Notes: generated from the letters alone by a model not told the origin. A DNA stretch of 64,000 bases from Phenylobacterium sp. RIFCSPHIGHO2_01_FULL_69_31 (GCF_001824475.1 NZ_MHXN01000028.1:62001-126000), one strand, 5' to 3'; positions 8,959-19,680 are shown, counted from the stretch's first letter. Translations and numbers: made by a program.

Positions 8959-11436
8959 CTACCAGCTGACGGACACACGCCCGTAGACGTAACGGCCGGA
9001 GCGGCCGAACGGAGAGTAGTTCGAGAAGGGCGTGTTCGCCGTGCTGTTGAGGCTGGGCGGCAGCTTCGTCGGGTATTCGTCGAAGACGTTGTCCGCCCCC
9101 AGCGTCAGCCGCACGTTCTCCACCACATTCCACCGCGCCTCGAGATCGACCAGCACCGCGGACTCCAGTTCGATGTCGAGCGCCTGCGTCGTGCCGGGGC
9201 TCAGCACCTTGCCGTAGCGGGTGGCCCGCACGGTGGCGCCGAAGGGGCCCATGGTCCAATCGACGGCGCCGGTGAACTTCGAGCCGGGTGTGCCCTCCTC
9301 GAAGGTCAGCACGTTGATCCGGTCGAAGAGGACCGGCGCGGGATTGAGGGCCGAGAGCTGGGCCGTGGCCGGGACCTTGGTGACGTTCGTCTCATTGAAG
9401 TTGGCCCCCATCGTGAACGCGAACTGGCCCATCTCCTCGGTGGTCAGTCTGTAGTTCGCGATGATGTCGACGCCGGTGGTCTCCGTGTCGACGCCGTTGA
9501 TGAAGAAGCGGCCGCCGCCGATGCCGACGAAACCCTGGGCGGCGAGAAAGGCCCGCACATTGGCCTGGGTCAGGTTCTCGGACAGCACGATGCGGTCGTC
9601 GACCTCGATGCGATAGCCGTCGATGGTGAGGCTGAAGGCGCCGGATCGGAAGACCACGCCGAGGGCGTAGTTGATGGACTCTTCCGCATCGAGCGGCTGC
9701 GCGCCGAGGGCGGCGGCCACCGGATCCGTGGCGGGGAAGGTGGTGATGTCGAACGGCACCCCGTTGATGAAGTTCGTCGAGGTGGTGGCGAAGTATTGCT
9801 GTTGCAGCGACGGCGCGCGGAAGCCGTTCTGGATCGAACCGCGGATCGCGAACGCGTCGTTGAAGTCGTAGCGCAGCGCGATCTTGCCGGTGACCGTCTC
9901 GCCGAAGTCGGAATAGTGCTCGAAGCGCAGGGCTGCCGAGGCCAGCAGCTGGTCGGTCAGGTTGGCTTCCAGGTCGATATAGGCGCCGATCGACGTGCGG
10001 TCCTTGTCCACCTCGTTGGACGGGCGGAAGCCGGGGAACACCTGGGCGCCTGAGGCGGTGGGCGTGCCGTTGGGCAGCAGGACGCCGCCGTTGCGGTACG
10101 AGTCCGGCTCGCCGGCGAAGATCTCATATCCCTCGCGCCGCACCTCGGCCCCCGCGGCCACGTTGAGCGGAGAGGCCAGCCCGACGTCGTAGGTCCGCAC
10201 GCCGGAGACATTGAAGACCAGCTGGTCGTACTCGAAGCCGCCGGCGTCGAAGACGGTCTTGCTGGCCGGGCCCAGCGACCGGTTCAGCGTGTCTCGGATG
10301 GTGAACTCCATCCGGTTGGAGCCGTAGACCAGGGAGGTATCCATGTCCCAGTCGCCGAGCTTCCAGGTGATGCCCCCCGCGACCGACAGGTCTTCGACCT
10401 CGGGGTTGATCAGCGGCAGGAAGCCGTCGGGATAGATCTGGATGACGTTCCGATCGTCCAGCGCGCGGCGGAAGAAGCCGGCGGAAATCGCGTCCCGGTT
10501 CTGGTAGCTGGCCCAGCCGTAGAGGCTGGTGGTGTCGGACAGGTCGTAGCCGGCGTTCGCGAAGAGCGTGTACTGCTCCATGTCCGGTTCGCCGAACCAG
10601 GCATTGTAGCGGTCGAAGCTGGCCTCGCGCGGGTCGAAAGCGCCGTTCACCAGTGGGTACTGCTGGCGCCAGTCGGGCGCGGTGCGGATGGTCTTCTTCT
10701 GGTCGAGGTATTCGGCGGACAGGGTCAGGTGGCCGTCGGCCCCCAGCGGCAGGCCCACCCAGCCGGAGAGGTTGATCGTCTCGCCGTCGTTGCGGTCGTA
10801 CTTGGCCTTGTCGGCGACGGTCCAGTTCGCGCCGGCGGGCGGGTCCTGCACCAGGGTCTCCACGCGCGTGATCCGCTCGCCGTAGCTGGCGGTGATGTTG
10901 CCGCCCTCGCGGGCGTCGCGCAGGCGCACATTGATCACGCCGGCGATGGCGTCGGAGCCGTACTGCGCCGAAGCCCCGTCGCGGAGAACTTCGATCGACT
11001 GCACCATGGCGGCCGGAATGGTGTTCATGTCCACGGCCGACGAGCCGCGGCCGATGGTGCCGTTCAGGTTCACCAGCGAGGCCGAGTGTCGGCGCTTCGA
11101 ATTGACCAGCACCAGGGTCTGGTCGGGGGCGAGGCCGCGAAGCGTGGCGGGCCGGATGGTGTCGGTGCCGTCCGCCAGGCCCGGGCGCGGGAAGTTGAAG
11201 GAGGGCAGGGCGATCGACAGCGCCTGGTTCACCTCGGTGACGCCGGCCTTGGTCAGTTCCGCGCCGCTGATCACGTCGACGGGCGCGGCGGTCTGCAGGG
11301 CGGAGCGGTTGGCGACCCGGGTTCCGGTGACGATGACCTCGGTTACTTCCGAGTCCGGCGCGGTCTGGGCGGCGGCAGCCGTGGCCAGAAGGCTCGCGGC
11401 CGATGCGGCGGCGAACAGGATGTAGCGGTAGCGCAT
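8959..11436 (-). CDS. TonB-dependent receptor
   Basis: This is an outer-membrane receptor of 825 residues for active uptake of a large or scarce ligand through TonB-ExbBD. A signal peptide ends near residue 23 (LLATAAAAQ). The TonB-box-like segment VTEVIVTGTRV follows, then the plug domain (VDVISGAEL, LRDGASAQYGSDAIAGVIN) and the beta-barrel ending in an aromatic-rich YVYGRVSVSW. The ligand is not evident; this Caulobacterales type is often tied to oligosaccharide or unknown uptake. ATG 11436 is preferred over an upstream in-frame ATG because it gives the signal peptide and follows GAGGGGGAAG. It has its own terminator and interrupts the rplI-dnaB neighbourhood. Confidence 0.92.
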   Translation of the reverse strand: MRYRYILFAAASAASLLATAAAAQTAPDSEVTEVIVTGTRVANRSALQTAAPVDVISGAELTKAGVTEVNQALSIALPSFNFPRPGLADGTDTIRPATLRGLAPDQTLVLVNSKRRHSASLVNLNGTIGRGSSAVDMNTIPAAMVQSIEVLRDGASAQYGSDAIAGVINVRLRDAREGGNITASYGERITRVETLVQDPPAGANWTVADKAKYDRNDGETINLSGWVGLPLGADGHLTLSAEYLDQKKTIRTAPDWRQQYPLVNGAFDPREASFDRYNAWFGEPDMEQYTLFANAGYDLSDTTSLYGWASYQNRDAISAGFFRRALDDRNVIQIYPDGFLPLINPEVEDLSVAGGITWKLGDWDMDTSLVYGSNRMEFTIRDTLNRSLGPASKTVFDAGGFEYDQLVFNVSGVRTYDVGLASPLNVAAGAEVRREGYEIFAGEPDSYRNGGVLLPNGTPTASGAQVFPGFRPSNEVDKDRTSIGAYIDLEANLTDQLLASAALRFEHYSDFGETVTGKIALRYDFNDAFAIRGSIQNGFRAPSLQQQYFATTSTNFINGVPFDITTFPATDPVAAALGAQPLDAEESINYALGVVFRSGAFSLTIDGYRIEVDDRIVLSENLTQANVRAFLAAQGFVGIGGGRFFINGVDTETTGVDIIANYRLTTEEMGQFAFTMGANFNETNVTKVPATAQLSALNPAPVLFDRINVLTFEEGTPGSKFTGAVDWTMGPFGATVRATRYGKVLSPGTTQALDIELESAVLVDLEARWNVVENVRLTLGADNVFDEYPTKLPPSLNSTANTPFSNYSPFGRSGRYVYGRVSVSW

Positions 11437-11544
11437 TGTGCTTCCCCCTCGGAAGGCGGCCGGGCGGGGATCCCGCGCCGGTCCAATGGGAAGCAAGCTA
11501 GGAAGCGTCGCTTTTGGCGGAAATGACAATTCGGCAACACTGTC

Positions 11545-11577
11545 AAAGAAACGGCGCGGGAGTCGCCCCCCGCGCCG
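11545..11577 (-). terminator. Rho-independent terminator of the rpsF-rpsR-rplI operon
   Basis: A 9-bp GC stem (11552-11560 with 11569-11577) with an 8-nt loop is followed on the minus strand by TTTCTTTGAC (11542-11551). It lies 28 bp downstream of the rplI stop and upstream of the TonB receptor start at 11436. Confidence 0.75.
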
Positions 11578-11604
11578 CATCCAGTGTTGTCGGGCTGTCG
11601 ACGC

Positions 11605-12189
11605 CTAGGCTTCGGCGCCGGCGAACTCTTGCGAACCCGCGCCGCCTTCGAGGAGGTCCGCGGCGGCCTGTTCGGCAGCTTCGCGCTCTTCTTCGAACTG
11701 GGCGTTGATCACGTTCTCGCCACGGGCCTGACGTTCGGCCTCGTCCTGGCTGCGCGCGATGTTCAGGGTGACGGTGACCGTCACTTCCGAATGCAGGCGC
11801 ACCTTCACCTCGTGCATGCCGAGCGTCTTGATCGGCTTGTCCAGCACGACCATCGAACGCTCGATCTTGCCGCCTTCGGCGTTCACCGCATCGGCCACGT
11901 CGCGACCGGCCACCGAGCCGTAGAGCTGGCCGCTCTCGCCCGCCTGGCGGATCATGATGTAGGACGTGCCGTCCAGCTTCTCACCGGCCTTGCCGGCGGC
12001 TTCCTTGGCCTTGGCGTTGCGGGCTTCGATCTCCGCGCGCTGGGCTTCGAAAACCTTGAGGTTCGCCGCGTTGGCGCGGAGCGCCTTCTGGCGGGGCAGC
12101 AGGAAGTTGCGGGCGTAGCCGTCCTTGACGTTGACAACGTCGCCGAGCGAGCCCCAGCCTTCCAGCCGTTCGAGCAGAATGACTTTCAT
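11605..12189 (-). CDS. rplI: 50S ribosomal protein L9
   Basis: L9 is a large-subunit protein binding 23S rRNA near the L1 stalk. The N-terminal domain [19 protein letters not shown] with the conserved [11 protein letters not shown] is clear, followed by the long connecting helix (about 45-75) and C-terminal domain. At 194 residues it is longer than the approximately 150-residue Escherichia coli protein because of an acidic Glu/Ala-rich tail, common in alphaproteobacteria. It is the last gene of rpsF-rpsR-rplI, 13 bp after rpsR. Confidence 0.97.
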   Translation of the reverse strand: MKVILLERLEGWGSLGDVVNVKDGYARNFLLPRQKALRANAANLKVFEAQRAEIEARNAKAKEAAGKAGEKLDGTSYIMIRQAGESGQLYGSVAGRDVADAVNAEGGKIERSMVVLDKPIKTLGMHEVKVRLHSEVTVTVTLNIARSQDEAERQARGENVINAQFEEEREAAEQAAADLLEGGAGSQEFAGAEA

Positions 12190-12202
12190 CGGTGCCTCTC
12201 CC

Positions 12203-12484
12203 TTACTTCACGACGTAGGGGAGCAGCGCCAGGAAGCGGGCGCGCTTGATGGCCTTGGCCAGCTCACGCTGCTTCTTGGCGGAGACCGCGGTGATGCGGC
12301 TCGGCACGATCTTGCCGCGCTCGGACACGTAGCGCTGGAGCAGCTTCACGTCCTTGTAGTCGATCTTCGGGGCGTTGGCGCCGGAGAACGGGCAGACCTT
12401 GCGGCGGCGGAAGAACGGGCGGCGCGCGCCACCCGCGGAGGCGCCGGCGGCCGGAGCCGGGGCGGCGGAGGTTTCGTCGCTCAT
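12203..12484 (-). CDS. rpsR: 30S ribosomal protein S18
   Basis: S18 binds the central domain of 16S rRNA with S6. The protein has 93 residues: a low-complexity Ala/Gly N-terminal extension of about 20 residues, then the family core with [28 protein letters not shown] and [21 protein letters not shown]. The middle gene of the operon, it starts 18 bp after rpsF. Confidence 0.97.
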   Translation of the reverse strand: MSDETSAAPAPAAGASAGGARRPFFRRRKVCPFSGANAPKIDYKDVKLLQRYVSERGKIVPSRITAVSAKKQRELAKAIKRARFLALLPYVVK

Positions 12485-12502
12485 AGTGACAGCCTCCCTT
12501 TC

Positions 12503-12865
12503 TTAGAACTGAGGAACGTCGTCGCGGCGTTCGCGGTCGCGATCGCGGCGGGCGAGGATCGGCGAGAGCTCCAGGTCGAGCTCGTCGACGCGCACGGTCA
12601 TGTAGCGCAGCACGTCTTCGTTGATCGACAGCTGGCGTTCCATTTCCTTGACGATGTCGGCCGGGGCGTCGATCGCCAGCAGGGAATAGTGACCCTTGCG
12701 GTTCTTCTTGATCCGGTAGGTGAGGTTGCGAAGGCCCCAGTACTCGATCTTCGCGACGTTGCCGCCGCCTTCCTCGATGAGGGTTTTCAGCTGATCGTTG
12801 AGGGCTTCGGCCTGTTGCGGCGAGATATCCTGCCGCGAGATGACGACGTGCTCGTAGAGCGCCAT
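12503..12865 (-). CDS. rpsF: 30S ribosomal protein S6
   Basis: S6 pairs with S18 on the small subunit. This 120-residue protein has the ferredoxin-like family core: [18 protein letters not shown] at the N-terminus, [18 protein letters not shown] and [20 protein letters not shown] short charged Asp/Arg tail ends the protein. It is the first gene of the operon; the promoter should lie in the roughly 200 bp between 12866 and 13069, where no consensus is convincing. Confidence 0.97.
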   Translation of the reverse strand: MALYEHVVISRQDISPQQAEALNDQLKTLIEEGGGNVAKIEYWGLRNLTYRIKKNRKGHYSLLAIDAPADIVKEMERQLSINEDVLRYMTVRVDELDLELSPILARRDRDRERRDDVPQF

Positions 12866-13069
12866 GCTTTCCTTCTTCCGTTGTGGAGGGCGGCGCGGCC
12901 GGCGGCGGAAGTCCGCTGGTCACGATGGATCCCTGGCGCGGCGGCCGGGAGTTTCCCGACCCATTTGCGTTCCGCGAAGAGACCGCCTTCCGTGAAGAGG
13001 CGCGCAATTAGTGGAAAACCCGAGCGCGGGCAAGGGTTTTCGAGTTGGCGCCTCACGCGCAGGACGGCG

Positions 13070-13606
13070 TTATTTTGCTTTCAGGGCCTTCACCGCGCCG
13101 AGCGTCTGGGAGACGTGCTCGGTGGGGTCCATCTTGGTGTAGGCGTGGACCACGGTGCCGTCCTTGGCGATGACATACGACGTCCGGTCCGACCAGTTCG
13201 GCTTCATGGCCAGGACGCTGTCGTACTGCTTGGCGATCTTGGCGCCCGGATCGGCGGCCACGGGGAACTTGCCCGAGCACTTTTCGGTGTCGGCTGAGAA
13301 GCTGGCGAGCTTGTTGAGATTGCCAGCAGTGACGCCGATGAGCGTCGCCCCGGCCGCTTTGAACTGGTCCGATGCGTCGGCGAACATCTTCGCCTCGATG
13401 TTGCACCCCTGGGTGTCGGCCGCCGGGAAGAAATACAGTACGACCGGCCCCTTCTTGCGGGCTTCGGCCATCGAGAAGTGGAGCGGCTTGCCGGCCTGGT
13501 AGCCTTCGGCGGTGAAGTCAGGGGCCTTGTCGCCCTTCTTCAGGGCGGCGAGGGCGGGCGTGGCGCCCAGCGCGGCGAGTGCGGCGACGGCGATGAGGAG
13601 GCGCAT
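13070..13606 (-). CDS. Exported peroxiredoxin (AhpC/TSA, Bcp-like)
   Basis: This 178-residue protein has a signal peptide of about 20 residues (MRLLIAVAALAALGATPALA), so it should act in the periplasm. The thioredoxin-fold core follows with KGDKAPDFTAEG and the peroxidatic segment ADTQGCNIEA; Cys68 is the likely peroxidatic Cys, and Cys110 (EKCSGKFP) a possible resolving Cys. Bcp-type enzymes reduce peroxides with thiol donors. ATG 13606 is chosen over an upstream in-frame ATG because it gives the signal peptide. It is an isolated gene, divergent from the Sel1 protein. Confidence 0.88.
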   Translation of the reverse strand: MRLLIAVAALAALGATPALAALKKGDKAPDFTAEGYQAGKPLHFSMAEARKKGPVVLYFFPAADTQGCNIEAKMFADASDQFKAAGATLIGVTAGNLNKLASFSADTEKCSGKFPVAADPGAKIAKQYDSVLAMKPNWSDRTSYVIAKDGTVVHAYTKMDPTEHVSQTLGAVKALKAK

Positions 13607-13812
13607 GTGGGTCGTTTCCCTTAGGGCGCGGAATGGCGGGCCAGTTGAATACCTGCGTTCTAGCGCTTGCAAGCCATCGGAATATCTCCCGCCCGAAACG
13701 CGGCCCGAGGCGTCGAGCGGCGCGACATGATTACCGGCTTGTTTACCGTATGGCAGTCCCCGCGCGTGTAGCTGTGACGGGCGCGGCCCCAGGACCGCGT
13801 TCCGGAGGCGAG

Positions 13813-15087
13813 ATGGCGGACGGCAGCGGCTGGTCAACGGGTTCTGGCTTGGGATTGGCCGGTCGCGAGGACGCGCGCCCAGCCCGGGTCCGCTTCGACG
13901 AGGTGCTGGCGGAGTTTACCCGCCGCTTGGCGTCGCCGGAACCCATGCGCCGCGAGACGGCGGTGGCGCTGGTCCAGCAGATGGAACTGTTGGCGCGGCG
14001 CATGGCCGCCGACGAGGACGCCCTCAGCGTTCGGGTCGCGAACCTTGAGGCGGCGCTCGACGCGCTGAACGCCCGTCTGCGGAGCGAGGCTGCCGCTGCG
14101 GCGGCGCGCGAGGCGCAGCTGACGGTCCACCTGAACCAGACCCTCGCCGAGCTTGAGACCGTCCGCGCGACGAAGCGCCCGCTGTTCGGCGCCGGGGCGG
14201 TTCGTCTCATCCTGAGCGCGGTGGCGCTGTGTGCGGCTCTATGCGGCGCGGGCCTCGGTGCGGTGGCGCTCACACGCCCGCCGGCTATCGAACGGGCCGT
14301 GCCGGCGGTAACCATCGCTGACACCCCGCCTGATGCCGTAGGGAGGATCGCGGAGCCAGAGGCGGCAATGGCCACCGTTCCGGCCGCCCAACCCACCGCG
14401 CCCGAGGTGAAGCGGCCCCTCGCGAGCGCCGCGACGTTCGGGACCCGGGAGAACTACGCCGAGGTCTCAGCTGCGCTGGAGCGCGGGGACCCGGCGGCAG
14501 TTCCACGCCTTATCACGCTGGCCCAGGTGGGCGACGCCAAGGCCCAGGTGAAGCTCGCCGGGCTGTACGAAGCGGGCGGGGCCGGCGTGTCGCGCGACCT
14601 CCGCGCCGCGCGCCGATGGACGTTGCGGGCCGCCCGGAGCGGCGACCCTACGGCCATGTACAACGCCGCTGTGTTCCTGATGGAAGGTGATGGCGGACCG
14701 CAAGGCATGCGGGAAGCCAGTGTCTGGTTCCGTCGTGCGGCCGAACGCGGCGTTGTGGACGCGCAGTACAATCTGGGCCTGATGTACGAGGCTGGCCGCG
14801 GGCTGGAGCGAGACGCTGCAGAAGCGCGCCGCTGGTATGCCGCCGCCGCCAAGGCCGGGGACGCCGCAGCCGCCGCAAGGCTCGCTGATCTGGAGGTGCG
14901 CACGGCTCGACCGGAGACGATGTCCCAGGTCGCATCGACAGAGCAGGTCTCCCTGGTCGACACCCAGACCTATCTCGCCCAGCAGGGATACTACATCGGT
15001 CCGATCGACGGCGTCGCGTCGCCGGCGCTGACCGCCGCCGCCCAGGCCTACATGCGAGACCACCCGGGTCGGGCGCCGGGGCTTTAG
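13813..15087 (+). CDS. Sel1-repeat membrane protein with PodJ-like architecture
   Basis: This 424-residue protein has a cytoplasmic N-terminus with a helical coiled-coil region (about 45-120), one membrane helix (about 129-154), a Pro/Ala linker, at least three Sel1 repeats (about 245-370; AKAQVKLAGLYEAG, TAMYNAAVFLMEGDG, DAQYNLGLMYEAGRG) and a short peptidoglycan-binding-like C-terminus (TYLAQQGYYIGPIDGVAS). This order resembles the polarity protein PodJ of Caulobacter, but the cytoplasmic part is far shorter, so it is a relative or parallel, not PodJ itself. ATG 13813 follows GGAGGCGAG. The stop overlaps the convergent dehydrogenase by 4 bp. Confidence 0.75.
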   Translation: MADGSGWSTGSGLGLAGREDARPARVRFDEVLAEFTRRLASPEPMRRETAVALVQQMELLARRMAADEDALSVRVANLEAALDALNARLRSEAAAAAAREAQLTVHLNQTLAELETVRATKRPLFGAGAVRLILSAVALCAALCGAGLGAVALTRPPAIERAVPAVTIADTPPDAVGRIAEPEAAMATVPAAQPTAPEVKRPLASAATFGTRENYAEVSAALERGDPAAVPRLITLAQVGDAKAQVKLAGLYEAGGAGVSRDLRAARRWTLRAARSGDPTAMYNAAVFLMEGDGGPQGMREASVWFRRAAERGVVDAQYNLGLMYEAGRGLERDAAEARRWYAAAAKAGDAAAAARLADLEVRTARPETMSQVASTEQVSLVDTQTYLAQQGYYIGPIDGVASPALTAAAQAYMRDHPGRAPGL

Positions 15088-16163
15088 CCGTTCGGACGGA
15101 CGAGGAGCTTGACGTGCGCCTCGGGGTCGCCGAGCGCCGTGAACGCCTCCGCGACGCCATCGAGCGCCACAGCGCCGGTCACGAGCCCCGAGACGTCGAT
15201 CACGCCTTCGGCCAGTTGGCGCAGGGTGAGAGCGAACTCCTCGGGCGTGTAGCCGAACACGAAGGTGAGCTCGATCTCCTTGGTGATGGCGATCGACGGC
15301 TCGATCTTGTCGGTTTCCATGCAGACGCCGGCGACGACAATCTGGGCGCCGGCGGGCGCGGCCTCGATCAGGGCCTGCAGGACCCCCGGCGAGCCTACGC
15401 ATTCGAAAACCACCGGCTGGGCGATTGTATTGCCCATCATCCGCATCATGGTCTGAGCCGCCCGGCTGCGCGGGACGCCCAGCGTCTCCCAGCGCTCGTG
15501 GGGGTTCTCGACCGCAGGATCGACCACGATGTCGGCCCCCAGCTTCTCGGCCGCAGCGCGACGGCGCGGCGAGAAATCGGCGGCGATGACCGGGCCGTGT
15601 CCTTGGGCCTTGAGCGCCGCGATAACGGCCAGGCCGACCGGGCCGCAACCGACCACGAGCGAAACCGACTTGGGCTCCAGCTTGGCCTTGGCCACGGCAT
15701 GGGCGCCGACCGCAAAGGGCTCGGTCAGGGCCGCCTTGTCCGTTGGCAGACCGTTCGGGACCTCCAGGATCATGGCCTCGGTCAGCAGCATCTGTTGGGC
15801 GAAGCCACCCGGCAGCCGGTTGGAGAAGCCCAGGGCCTCGATCCCGCCGCCGTGCATGGTCACCGGCACGCCGACCACCCGCGTTCCGGCCTTGAGCGCC
15901 TTCGGCGAGCCTGGGCCGTGATCCAGGATCTCGGCGCAGAACTCGTGGCCGAACACGGTGTCGGCGGCCGGGTCGAAGCCGTTGTCGGGCGCCCCGGCCC
16001 GACGCGACAGGTCAATCATGTGCTCCATGTGGTGCAGGGCGTGCAGGTCGGAGCCGCAGATCCCGCACGCCAGGGTCTTCACCAGCACCTGGCCCTCGGC
16101 GGGCTTCAGGTCGGCGATCTCGTCGCAGACGAGGCGCCTGTCGCGTCGGATCACGGCCTTCAT
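15084..16163 (-). CDS. Zinc-dependent alcohol dehydrogenase (MDR family)
   Basis: This medium-chain dehydrogenase has 359 residues. Catalytic zinc ligands are in ACGICGSDLHALHH (Cys33 region) and GHEFCAEI (about 72-79); the NAD(P) motif VVGCGPVGLAVI is near 168-179. The four-Cys structural zinc lobe is absent, and a Met-rich insert (TMMRMMGN) is present. The substrate is not readable; relatives act on alcohols or polyols. The gene runs alone on the minus strand, divergent from fabD across 87 bp. Confidence 0.85.
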   Translation of the reverse strand: MKAVIRRDRRLVCDEIADLKPAEGQVLVKTLACGICGSDLHALHHMEHMIDLSRRAGAPDNGFDPAADTVFGHEFCAEILDHGPGSPKALKAGTRVVGVPVTMHGGGIEALGFSNRLPGGFAQQMLLTEAMILEVPNGLPTDKAALTEPFAVGAHAVAKAKLEPKSVSLVVGCGPVGLAVIAALKAQGHGPVIAADFSPRRRAAAEKLGADIVVDPAVENPHERWETLGVPRSRAAQTMMRMMGNTIAQPVVFECVGSPGVLQALIEAAPAGAQIVVAGVCMETDKIEPSIAITKEIELTFVFGYTPEEFALTLRQLAEGVIDVSGLVTGAVALDGVAEAFTALGDPEAHVKLLVRPNG

Positions 16164-16250
16164 GCGTTACTCCCCCAACTCGTCATTCTTGTTCTTGGCA
16201 GTTGTATCCCCTAACCCTCGCGCCTCGGAATCACCAGGAGCGGCGTCGCC

Positions 16251-17195
16251 ATGACCCTCGCCTTTCTCTTTCCCGGACAGGGCAGCCAGGCCGTCGGCAT
16301 GGGCCAGGACCTGGCCGAGGCCTTCGCGTCGGCGCGCGAGGTCTTCCAAGAGGTCGATGAGGCGCTGAAGCAGAAGCTGTTCGCGCTGATGAAGGACGGT
16401 CCCGAGGATCAGCTGACGCTCACCGAGAACGCCCAGCCTGCCTTGATGGCGGTCAGCATGGCGGTGATGCGGACCCTGGAGAAGGAATTTGGCGTGGGCG
16501 TCGAAAAGGCGGCCTTCGTGGCGGGCCACAGCCTGGGGGAATACTCCGCCTTGGCCGCCGCCGGCGCCATCAGCCTCTCGGATACGGCCCGTCTCCTGAA
16601 GCTCCGCGGCCAGGCCATGCAACGCGCAGTCCCGGTGGGACAGGGCGCCATGGCGTCCCTGATCGGACCGAAGACCGACCTCGCCCTGGCCGAAGAGGCC
16701 GCAAAAGCCGGCGCTGAAGTGGGCGTCTGTGTCGTAGCCAACGACAACAACAACGGCAACGTCGTCATCTCGGGCGCCAAGGCGGCCGTCGACAAGGCCA
16801 TCGAGAAGGCCAAGGAACTCGGCGCGCGCGCGATCCCGCTGAACGTCTCGGCGCCCTTCCATTGCCCGCTGATGCAGCCGGCCGCCGATGAGATGGCCGA
16901 GGCGCTGGCCAGCGCCACGATCATCGCCCCGCGTGCGCCGCTGGTGGCCAACGTCATCGCAACGCCGACCAACGACCCGGAGGCGATCCGCCGGATGCTG
17001 GTGGAGCAGGTCACCGGTCGCGTCCGCTGGCGCGAAAGTATGCTCTGGATGGCGGAGACCGGCGGCGTGACCCGCTTTGCGGAGGCCGGCGCCGGCAAGG
17101 TCCTGTCCGGCATGGCCAAGCGGATCGCTCCCGACGCGGAGGCTGTTCCCCTGAACAGCCCCGCCGACCTCGAAGCCTTCGCCAAGTCGCTCTGA
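16251..17195 (+). CDS. fabD: Malonyl-CoA:ACP transacylase FabD
   Basis: FabD transfers malonyl from CoA to acyl carrier protein to start fatty acid elongation. The 314-residue protein shows FPGQGSQ at 7-13, the nucleophile elbow GHSLGEYSA with Ser94, and the catalytic His in NVSAPFHCPLM near 204. It is the first gene of the plus-strand cluster fabD-fabG-acpP-fabF-mltG; fabG starts 9 bp after its stop. ATG 16251 follows AGGAGCGGCG. Confidence 0.97.
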   Translation: MTLAFLFPGQGSQAVGMGQDLAEAFASAREVFQEVDEALKQKLFALMKDGPEDQLTLTENAQPALMAVSMAVMRTLEKEFGVGVEKAAFVAGHSLGEYSALAAAGAISLSDTARLLKLRGQAMQRAVPVGQGAMASLIGPKTDLALAEEAAKAGAEVGVCVVANDNNNGNVVISGAKAAVDKAIEKAKELGARAIPLNVSAPFHCPLMQPAADEMAEALASATIIAPRAPLVANVIATPTNDPEAIRRMLVEQVTGRVRWRESMLWMAETGGVTRFAEAGAGKVLSGMAKRIAPDAEAVPLNSPADLEAFAKSL

Positions 17196-17204
17196 GAGAC
17201 GCCC

Positions 17205-17945
17205 ATGTTCGAACTCACCGGCAAGACCGCTCTCGTCACCGGCGCTACCGGCGGCATCGGCATCGAGATCGCCACGACCCTCCACGCCCAGGGCGCTCAC
17301 GTGGTCCTTTCGGGCACCCGGGAGCCTGTCTTGCAGGACCTCGCAGCCCGGCTCGGCGAGCGCGCGTCCGTCGCCGCGGCCAACCTGGCCGATTCGGCTG
17401 CGGTCGACGGCTTGATCGAGGCGGCCGAGGCGGCCGCGGGCCGTCCGCTCGACATCCTGGTCGCCAACGCGGGCATCACCAAGGACGGCCTCCTGATGCG
17501 GATGAAGGACGAGGACTGGGAGACGGTGCTCAGGGTCAACCTGGAGAGCTACTTTCGCCTCAGCCGCGCGGCCATGCGCGGGATGATGAAGCGCCGCTTC
17601 GGCCGCATCATCGGCATCACCTCCGTCGTCGGCGTCACCGGCAATCCGGGGCAGGCGAACTACGCGGCGTCGAAGGCCGGCATGATCGGGTTCTCCAAGG
17701 CGTTGGCCCAGGAGGTGGCGACCCGCGGGATCACCGTTAACTGCGTGGCGCCCGGCTTCATTGCGAGCCCGATGACCGACTCGCTCAACGAGCAGCAGCG
17801 GGCCGGCATCCTCGCCACCATCCCGGCAGCCCGGCTGGGCACGGGGGGTGACGTGGCGGCCGCTTGCGCCTATCTGGCGTCCGACGAAGCCGGGTACGTG
17901 ACCGGCCAGACCCTGCACGTCAACGGCGGCATGGCCATGATCTGA
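17205..17945 (+). CDS. fabG: 3-oxoacyl-ACP reductase FabG
   Basis: FabG reduces 3-ketoacyl-ACP with NADPH in the elongation cycle. The protein has 246 residues with TGATGGIG at 12-19, NAG at 88-90, and the catalytic Ser140, Tyr153 and Lys157 (YAASK) at canonical spacing. The C-terminal GYVTGQTLHVNGGMAM is typical of FabG. It sits between fabD and acpP in the usual order. Confidence 0.96.
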   Translation: MFELTGKTALVTGATGGIGIEIATTLHAQGAHVVLSGTREPVLQDLAARLGERASVAAANLADSAAVDGLIEAAEAAAGRPLDILVANAGITKDGLLMRMKDEDWETVLRVNLESYFRLSRAAMRGMMKRRFGRIIGITSVVGVTGNPGQANYAASKAGMIGFSKALAQEVATRGITVNCVAPGFIASPMTDSLNEQQRAGILATIPAARLGTGGDVAAACAYLASDEAGYVTGQTLHVNGGMAMI

Positions 17946-18065
17946 CTATCGCGGGGCGTCCGGAACATGCTACCCGGCGCCCGAATTCGATCACCAAGGC
18001 GACAGTTGACTTCACGGTCCCCGTCGTCGATGCAAGCACTGACTAAGCCCTGAGGGACCTACCAA

Positions 18066-18305
18066 ATGTCCGACGTTCTTGAACGCGTCCGTAAGATTGT
18101 GATCGAACACCTTGATGCCGACCCCGAGAAGGTCACCGAGAAGGCTTCCTTCATCGACGACCTCGGCGCCGACAGCCTCGACAACGTCGAGCTGGTGATG
18201 GCCTTCGAGGAGGAGTTCGACATCGAGATTCCGGACGACGCGGCGGAGCATATCCAGACCGTCGGCGACGCCGTGAAGTTCATTCAAGAGCGGCTGGGCG
18301 GCTAA
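18066..18305 (+). CDS. acpP: Acyl carrier protein
   Basis: The 79-residue acidic carrier protein has the phosphopantetheine attachment Ser37 in [12 protein letters not shown]. The start ATG is preceded by GAGGGA. It lies 120 bp after fabG. That gap contains TTGACT (18006-18011), which could be the -35 of a separate acpP promoter, but no convincing -10 follows. A hairpin downstream may lower read-through into fabF. Confidence 0.97.
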   Translation: MSDVLERVRKIVIEHLDADPEKVTEKASFIDDLGADSLDNVELVMAFEEEFDIEIPDDAAEHIQTVGDAVKFIQERLGG

Positions 18306-18337
18306 GCCGTCCGGACTAAGTTCCTGGAATCAAAGAG

Positions 18338-18374
18338 CCGCCGCGTCGCTGGGGAAGACCCGATGGCGCGGCGG
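18338..18374 (+). terminator. Hairpin between acpP and fabF (possible attenuator)
   Basis: An 8-bp perfect GC stem (CCGCCGCG 18338-18345 with CGCGGCGG 18367-18374) with a 21-nt loop is followed by TTCCGTTTCT. It starts 33 bp after the acpP stop and ends 16 bp before fabF. The weak U-rich tail suggests partial termination or mRNA 3'-end stabilisation, which would raise acpP over fabF; this role is inferred. Confidence 0.45.
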
Positions 18375-18390
18375 TTCCGTTTCTGAGGTC

Positions 18391-19676
<1,286 letters not shown>

Positions 19677-19680
<4 letters not shown>

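Noticed and set aside
7299..8969. 556-codon open frame antisense to dnaB
   Set aside because: Shadow of dnaB; repetitive composition and no recognisable motif.
15114..16214. 366-codon open frame antisense to the alcohol dehydrogenase
   Set aside because: Shadow frame; the dehydrogenase has intact zinc and NAD motifs.
16167..17918. 583-codon open frame antisense to fabD and fabG
   Set aside because: Spans two genes with clear catalytic motifs; composition Gly/Arg/His-rich as in other shadows.
18006..18035. acpP-specific promoter with TTGACT
   Set aside because: No acceptable -10 or Caulobacter-type GCTANAWC element at the right distance; only mentioned with acpP.
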